DNA from: Nemertoderma westbladi
Taxonomy: Eukaryota; Xenacoelomorpha; Nemertodermatida; Nemertodermatidae
DNA length: 64,000 nt
Direction: 5' to 3'
Assembly: GCA_032718475.1 (NCBI GenBank)
Contig: JAUCBJ010000709.1
Coordinates: forward strand, 1-64,000
Positions 59,900 through 64,000 of the stretch are shown one piece after another. The position numbers and the translations under genes were made by a program. The notes under the pieces were generated by a model. That model saw only the letters and a list, made by a program, of their open reading frames with translations. It ran no database searches and was not told where the DNA came from. Position 1 is the first letter of the stretch, and every line of letters starts with the position of its first letter.

Positions 59900-62230
59900 T
59901 ATCTTTAGGTACGCACCAAGAAAATTTTGATATTTTATAATATATTATGGTCAGTCATATTGTCGTAAGAAATCTAAAATCTACTGTATAATATACCTAA
60001 ACTGTGTGCAACGATACCTACAAATAACATTAGGAAAGTATTATTTAAACAACCCACCAAAAAAAAAATATATTTAAAAAGGTGCCATTTGCAACATTTC
60101 TATTGGACGCCAGTCTTGCATTAGGCCAGGCGGGCATATGATTCATTCTATGTGCATAAGTCACAATACTTGTACAGTTGTACTCAAAAACTCCTAAAAT
60201 TCTGAATTCTGTACTGTGCTGCTGTACTTGTGTACTGCTGTACTGGAATATGTACCGGTCCGGTGCTGCCTGACTGATTATACAATTTAAATTTAATTAA
60301 TTTTACATATTAATATTCTGCAATGTGCTGATCAATAATACAGACTTTTAAAACCTAGTCCGCGGTCAGTGAGTCAGTGCCGTGCAGAGCCTACCGTCAG
60401 ACCGTGCTGTCGTACCTTGCAACGTTGAAGGCGGTAAATCCCTGTGATATGGAGTAGGGATCATCTAGGCCCGACGCAGGCCTATGGAACGTGAAAGGGG
60501 GAAAGTCTGAGATGCGTTAGCTAACAAAATCAGGGAAGTTGAACTATTGTACCAGGCCAGCCACTGCAGTAAGCGTTGTATTTGTTTTAAAATAGGGGAG
60601 ATTAACCGCATTACAGTAATTTAGTTGCTTGGCGTTTATTTTGGGGCCCAAAAAAGGGGCACAGTTGACTTTGTTACCCTTTGCATTTACTACCAGGTGT
60701 CAAGTTATGAGGTCAATTGTGACTGATAACAGGGCAGCAGGGGTAAGTGGTGAAGTGTAGGCGCCTAGCTAAAAATTGTGCGGTGTGATTAGGCTAAGCC
60801 AAATAAGGGAGGTTCGGGAGGTGCGTCCTAATTGTTACTACAGGATTAGCGCCCTAGTTTGTGAGCTTCTTTGTGAGGGTTCATTGGGTTTTATTTTGCT
60901 TTATTCATTCATGCCCTGATGGTTTGTTGTGGGATTAGCTTGGCGTTGAGAAATTAATATATATACCAAGTTTCGGCTTACTATCGTTACCTACGGTCTT
61001 GGGAGGTGAACGAAAATAAGTTTTTATCATCACGGTACCGTATTTTATTTTCTCATCTCATTTTAACCCATTTCACAATTCCTACAGGTACATTTGTATA
61101 GCGAAGCCAAGGTTTACCCTTTTTCCCTTACCTGCTGCTTGATGAACAACGATACTTGCGTCAAACAAAAGCCAAAGGGTGATAAACATTATTTTGATCT
61201 ATCTATGCCAAAACCCCCTTACTAGAAACATACATTTTTACATTGCAAAAACTATAAAACGGTTTCATTCTAGAATATTTCGGATAAAATTATGTAATAT
61301 TGTTTTGGACCTCGCCACTATTTGAATTACACTGCAGATCGGATCGAGTCGGGATTCCAACTGGATTACTGGGTTGTTGTAAAATAAATTATTTAAGCGA
61401 GTGGGTATCTCGCATTATTGCCAGAAAGTTGTAGAAAATTATCATTTAAAATATTTAGATTTCCCTTTGTAGCGGGTGTTTTCTGCAATCATTACCGGTA
61501 TGGATTTTAGCAGGGTTATATGTGCTATTTGAGCACAAATAACTGTAGCTGCATTTGGATTTTCAACAGTATTGGATTAGCTGCTGTTGGATTTATCAGT
61601 AGTAAATGCAAAAATTATTTAATAATTTATTTTTCAGAAAATTTTGAAATAAAAGTTTTAGAAAGTTAAAAAATTGGATAAAGTTTGACTGATAAAATTC
61701 TAGAACAAAGTGATCTTTGGGATCGTGAGTTCGATTTTCTGTTTTGTATTCAGGTTGTGGCGAATTTGAATTTAATTTTGCCTTTCAATTTTGGACAAAA
61801 TTTGTAATTTACAGTAGGGTAAATCTGCCAGGCCACCGCTGATTTCTCTATACAACTTACAGGTACGGGTAAAGTCACTGCAAATGAGTTCGGGAGCCCG
61901 GAGACGCCAAATCCGTCGGTGCATTCGTGGTCCGCGCAACCCACGATTACTTTGGCATTCGAAGAAACGCGACTTCAGGGGTCCGAGGTTGGTCGTAGTG
62001 TCAGTAGCTGTGTTTGTGAGATCTATAGATCAATTTTGTGGTAGTCTGCTGGTTTGTATATACATATATACTAGGTATATAGTGGCGTACCGGTATATAT
62101 CAGACTTTGATGTTATTATACTTTCCCGATTTTTTTTGAACACAAATGTGTCAACAATTTGTGTTTGTAAGCACGCGTTTTTGTAAACCATCAATTTCCC
62201 CAGAAAAGTTCCATTGATGCCTAGCGGGGC
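59900..62230. other. No gene recognised
   Basis: Mixed sequence with CTGTACTGCTGTACTGG repeats near 60215 and a GAGTTCGATTTTC B-box-like scrap near 61730. Possible small exons of the DEG/ENaC gene were looked for but not identified. Confidence 0.4.
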
Positions 62231-62533
62231 CTTTTAAATTTAAAATAAAATATATTATATATATATATTTTAAAAACTTTGCAGCAAAAAACCTATTATG
62301 ATAGTCAATATATCGCGGTAAATTTGAAATTCGAAAGTTGGTAAATTTCGAATATTTTTTGAGTTATAAATATATAGAATATATATAACCCGCGATATTG
62401 TTATAATATTTCCCATCGCGGTAATAAATAGCTTACCTATTTTATAAGCTAACCTATTTTATTATATACCGCACATCATTTAGTCAATTTGACTACTGTT
62501 TAAATAAATTAAGTAATCAAACCTATCCTGACA
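62230..62533. other. AT-rich leader of the edge ORF
   Basis: Contains TATATA runs and repeated TATATCGCGGTAAATT / CCCGCGATATTG / CATCGCGGTAA motifs. It could hold a promoter or LTR end; neither can be shown. Confidence 0.35.
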
Positions 62534-64000
62534 ATGAGTCAGACATCCCAGACAGACATTCCGGTAACGGACGATTTCGAGACAGCTGATGGACTCAGTC
62601 AGCAACTTGACGTGTCAGTTACACCAGACACTGAGACTATTAGTGAGCCTGCCACACAACCAGCAGGTGTCGTTGCCACTGAAAGATTAATAGCAGAGGG
62701 TGGTGCTCACACACTAATCGACACACAGCACCCTGACTCTGAAATTCCTGACGCCGACAGTAGCGACTATTCAGACACTTCCTTAAGGCGTCCAGCTATT
62801 ACTAAGAGTGCCGGTGGTTACATGGGCAAGGTAACCAAAGTGACGAACTGGCTGACAACTTTACTAGACCAATCAGCTTACGATCCAGCTGACCTAGGGG
62901 AAATAATTGACAAATATAACATGACATTGAGACAGCAGGTCATTAACCTGCAGGAACTGGTCACAGTCGCTGAACGGCGGAGACAAGGTAAGTTACTAAC
63001 ATCCCTATATGACAAGTTACAAGTGATTAGGGACAACTTTTTGCGATTAAATAAGCGTGTAAACGCTCTTAGACAGGAATACCGAGGTAGTTTGACAGAA
63101 GGTGTAGACACCAACACCTTTGACTCTGAGGAGTTTGAGTTAGTAAAATGGTGTCAGAATTTCCAGAAGGAGTTAGAACAATACTTTAGGAAAAAGGGAG
63201 TTGTAGTTGCTGGGCTGCCTTTACCCACTAGAGAGAATATTGCAGACGCAGATAGCAACCCTTCACAGGTAGGTCGGAGGAGATATCGGCAAACGAGCTC
63301 GGTAAGTTCGCAGTCTGTTACAGCATCGCAGCTGGTGACGCTGAAGCGGCTGAGCGAAGATGGCCGCCGAGCGAAGCAAATCCAAATCCAGTTTCATCAG
63401 GAAGAGGAGATTAGAAAGAGCACTGAGTTAGCTGAAGTAGAGCTAAAGCGACTAACTACAGATATTTCTCGCCTCAGTATCACCGAGGAGGTGCCAGATG
63501 TATCAGCATTAGAGGAGGCTAATAAAGGAGAGCGGGAAGCATATGTACGTATTCTAACGATCGAACGCGAGGAAGCTGAGCGTGAAGCACAGCGTGAGAC
63601 GGCACGCTTGGAAGCTGAACAGGTAGCAGCTAAACGCGAGCGTGACCGCGTCATTGCTGAAGCTAAGTACAATAAGGAGGAAGCAGAACGACTCCGGCTT
63701 TTGGCGGAAACGGAGCGGATTAAGAAGGATAAACTGGCAGCCATTGAACGTAGACAACTTGAAAGTGAGTCAAACCTTCGTATGCAGTGTATAGCAGAGG
63801 AGAACCAGCGCATTGTAAGGGAGCGTGAACTGGCACTAAAGAAAGCTGAACTGCGTGAGAAACATGAGGAACTTATGCTCCAACAGCAACAGCGACTAAG
63901 GGATGATGAGCGTCGACGGAAAGCAGAAGAGCTAGAGAATAACCGCCGGAGTATAGCGCTCCAACTTGAGGAGGCGCAAACAACTTGGCGCTGCAATCGA
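62534..64000 (+). CDS. Long coiled-coil protein, open to the window edge (possible Gag)
   Basis: At least 489 codons with no stop from ATG at 62534 to the last base. Residues 1-100 are acidic, Ser/Thr/Asp-rich and disordered (MSQTSQTDIPVTDDFETADG). Residues about 100-250 look helical (QQVINLQELVTVAERRR, KWCQNFQKELEQYFRK). From about 265 on it is a long Glu/Arg/Lys/Leu/Ala-rich coiled coil (EEAEREAQRETARLEAEQVA and so on). No signal peptide or membrane segment. The single uninterrupted reading and unlike composition next to short-exon host genes suggest a retroelement Gag, but no zinc knuckle or LTR is visible. A host coiled-coil gene with a large exon is the alternative. Confidence 0.6.
   Translation, partial: MSQTSQTDIPVTDDFETADGLSQQLDVSVTPDTETISEPATQPAGVVATERLIAEGGAHTLIDTQHPDSEIPDADSSDYSDTSLRRPAITKSAGGYMGKVTKVTNWLTTLLDQSAYDPADLGEIIDKYNMTLRQQVINLQELVTVAERRRQGKLLTSLYDKLQVIRDNFLRLNKRVNALRQEYRGSLTEGVDTNTFDSEEFELVKWCQNFQKELEQYFRKKGVVVAGLPLPTRENIADADSNPSQVGRRRYRQTSSVSSQSVTASQLVTLKRLSEDGRRAKQIQIQFHQEEEIRKSTELAEVELKRLTTDISRLSITEEVPDVSALEEANKGEREAYVRILTIEREEAEREAQRETARLEAEQVAAKRERDRVIAEAKYNKEEAERLRLLAETERIKKDKLAAIERRQLESESNLRMQCIAEENQRIVRERELALKKAELREKHEELMLQQQQRLRDDERRRKAEELENNRRSIALQLEEAQTTWRCNR

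Noticed and set aside
63397-63996. 199-codon Ser-rich minus-strand frame
   Set aside because: Shadow of the plus-strand coiled-coil frame; Ser comes from reversed Arg/Ala/Glu codons.

Overview
The window is invertebrate metazoan nuclear DNA. Two host genes are split by GT-AG introns whose phases match: a rhodopsin-like GPCR and a DEG/ENaC-type channel. They sit in AT-rich DNA filled with animal-type mobile elements: several LINE lineages, a BEL/Pao LTR element, P-type DNA transposons with THAP transposase, tRNA-derived SINEs, fold-back elements and satellites. There is no bacterial operon structure, no CRISPR array and no intact canonical tRNA or rRNA gene. I cannot place the phylum from sequence alone.

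Layout: 1-6745 holds two nearly identical, defective LINE copies on the minus strand with a SINE tail between them. 6816-19807 is a six-exon GPCR gene on the plus strand (304 codons by my reading). Its introns carry an inverted-repeat element with a 67-bp minisatellite inside, 35-bp and G-rich minisatellites, and, in intron 5, a 3.96-kb composite insertion. That composite contains a CR1/Jockey-like LINE fragment and about six tandem units of about 411 bp. Each unit has a Pol III A/B-box head followed directly by a textbook type I hammerhead ribozyme. This is the most striking feature: a retrozyme-like array in the sense orientation inside a receptor intron.

19808-35500 is repeat-dominated: AT-rich 137-bp repeats, a palindromic CCGGTAC repeat, a 4.6-kb satellite of 85-bp units (about 54 copies), several minisatellites, SINEs, LINE fragments and a non-autonomous P-type element with 8-bp target duplications. 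35565-42908 (+) holds four exons of a DEG/ENaC channel; more exons must lie further on but were not found. Intron 3 holds a 3,975-bp P-type transposon with a broken THAP-transposase gene, matching inverted ends and an 8-bp duplication.

44460-52068 is an almost intact BEL/Pao retrotransposon (minus strand, one frameshift, 5-bp target duplication) whose right LTR is interrupted by a 1.08-kb fold-back element. 54128-56208 is a LINE with an intact RT reading frame. 56800-59888 is a LINE ORF1/endonuclease copy split by a terminal-inverted-repeat element. 62534 to the right edge is a continuous coiled-coil reading frame of at least 489 codons running off the window. I identified no defence system or biosynthetic cluster; the interest lies in the hammerhead array and in the nested, datable insertions.
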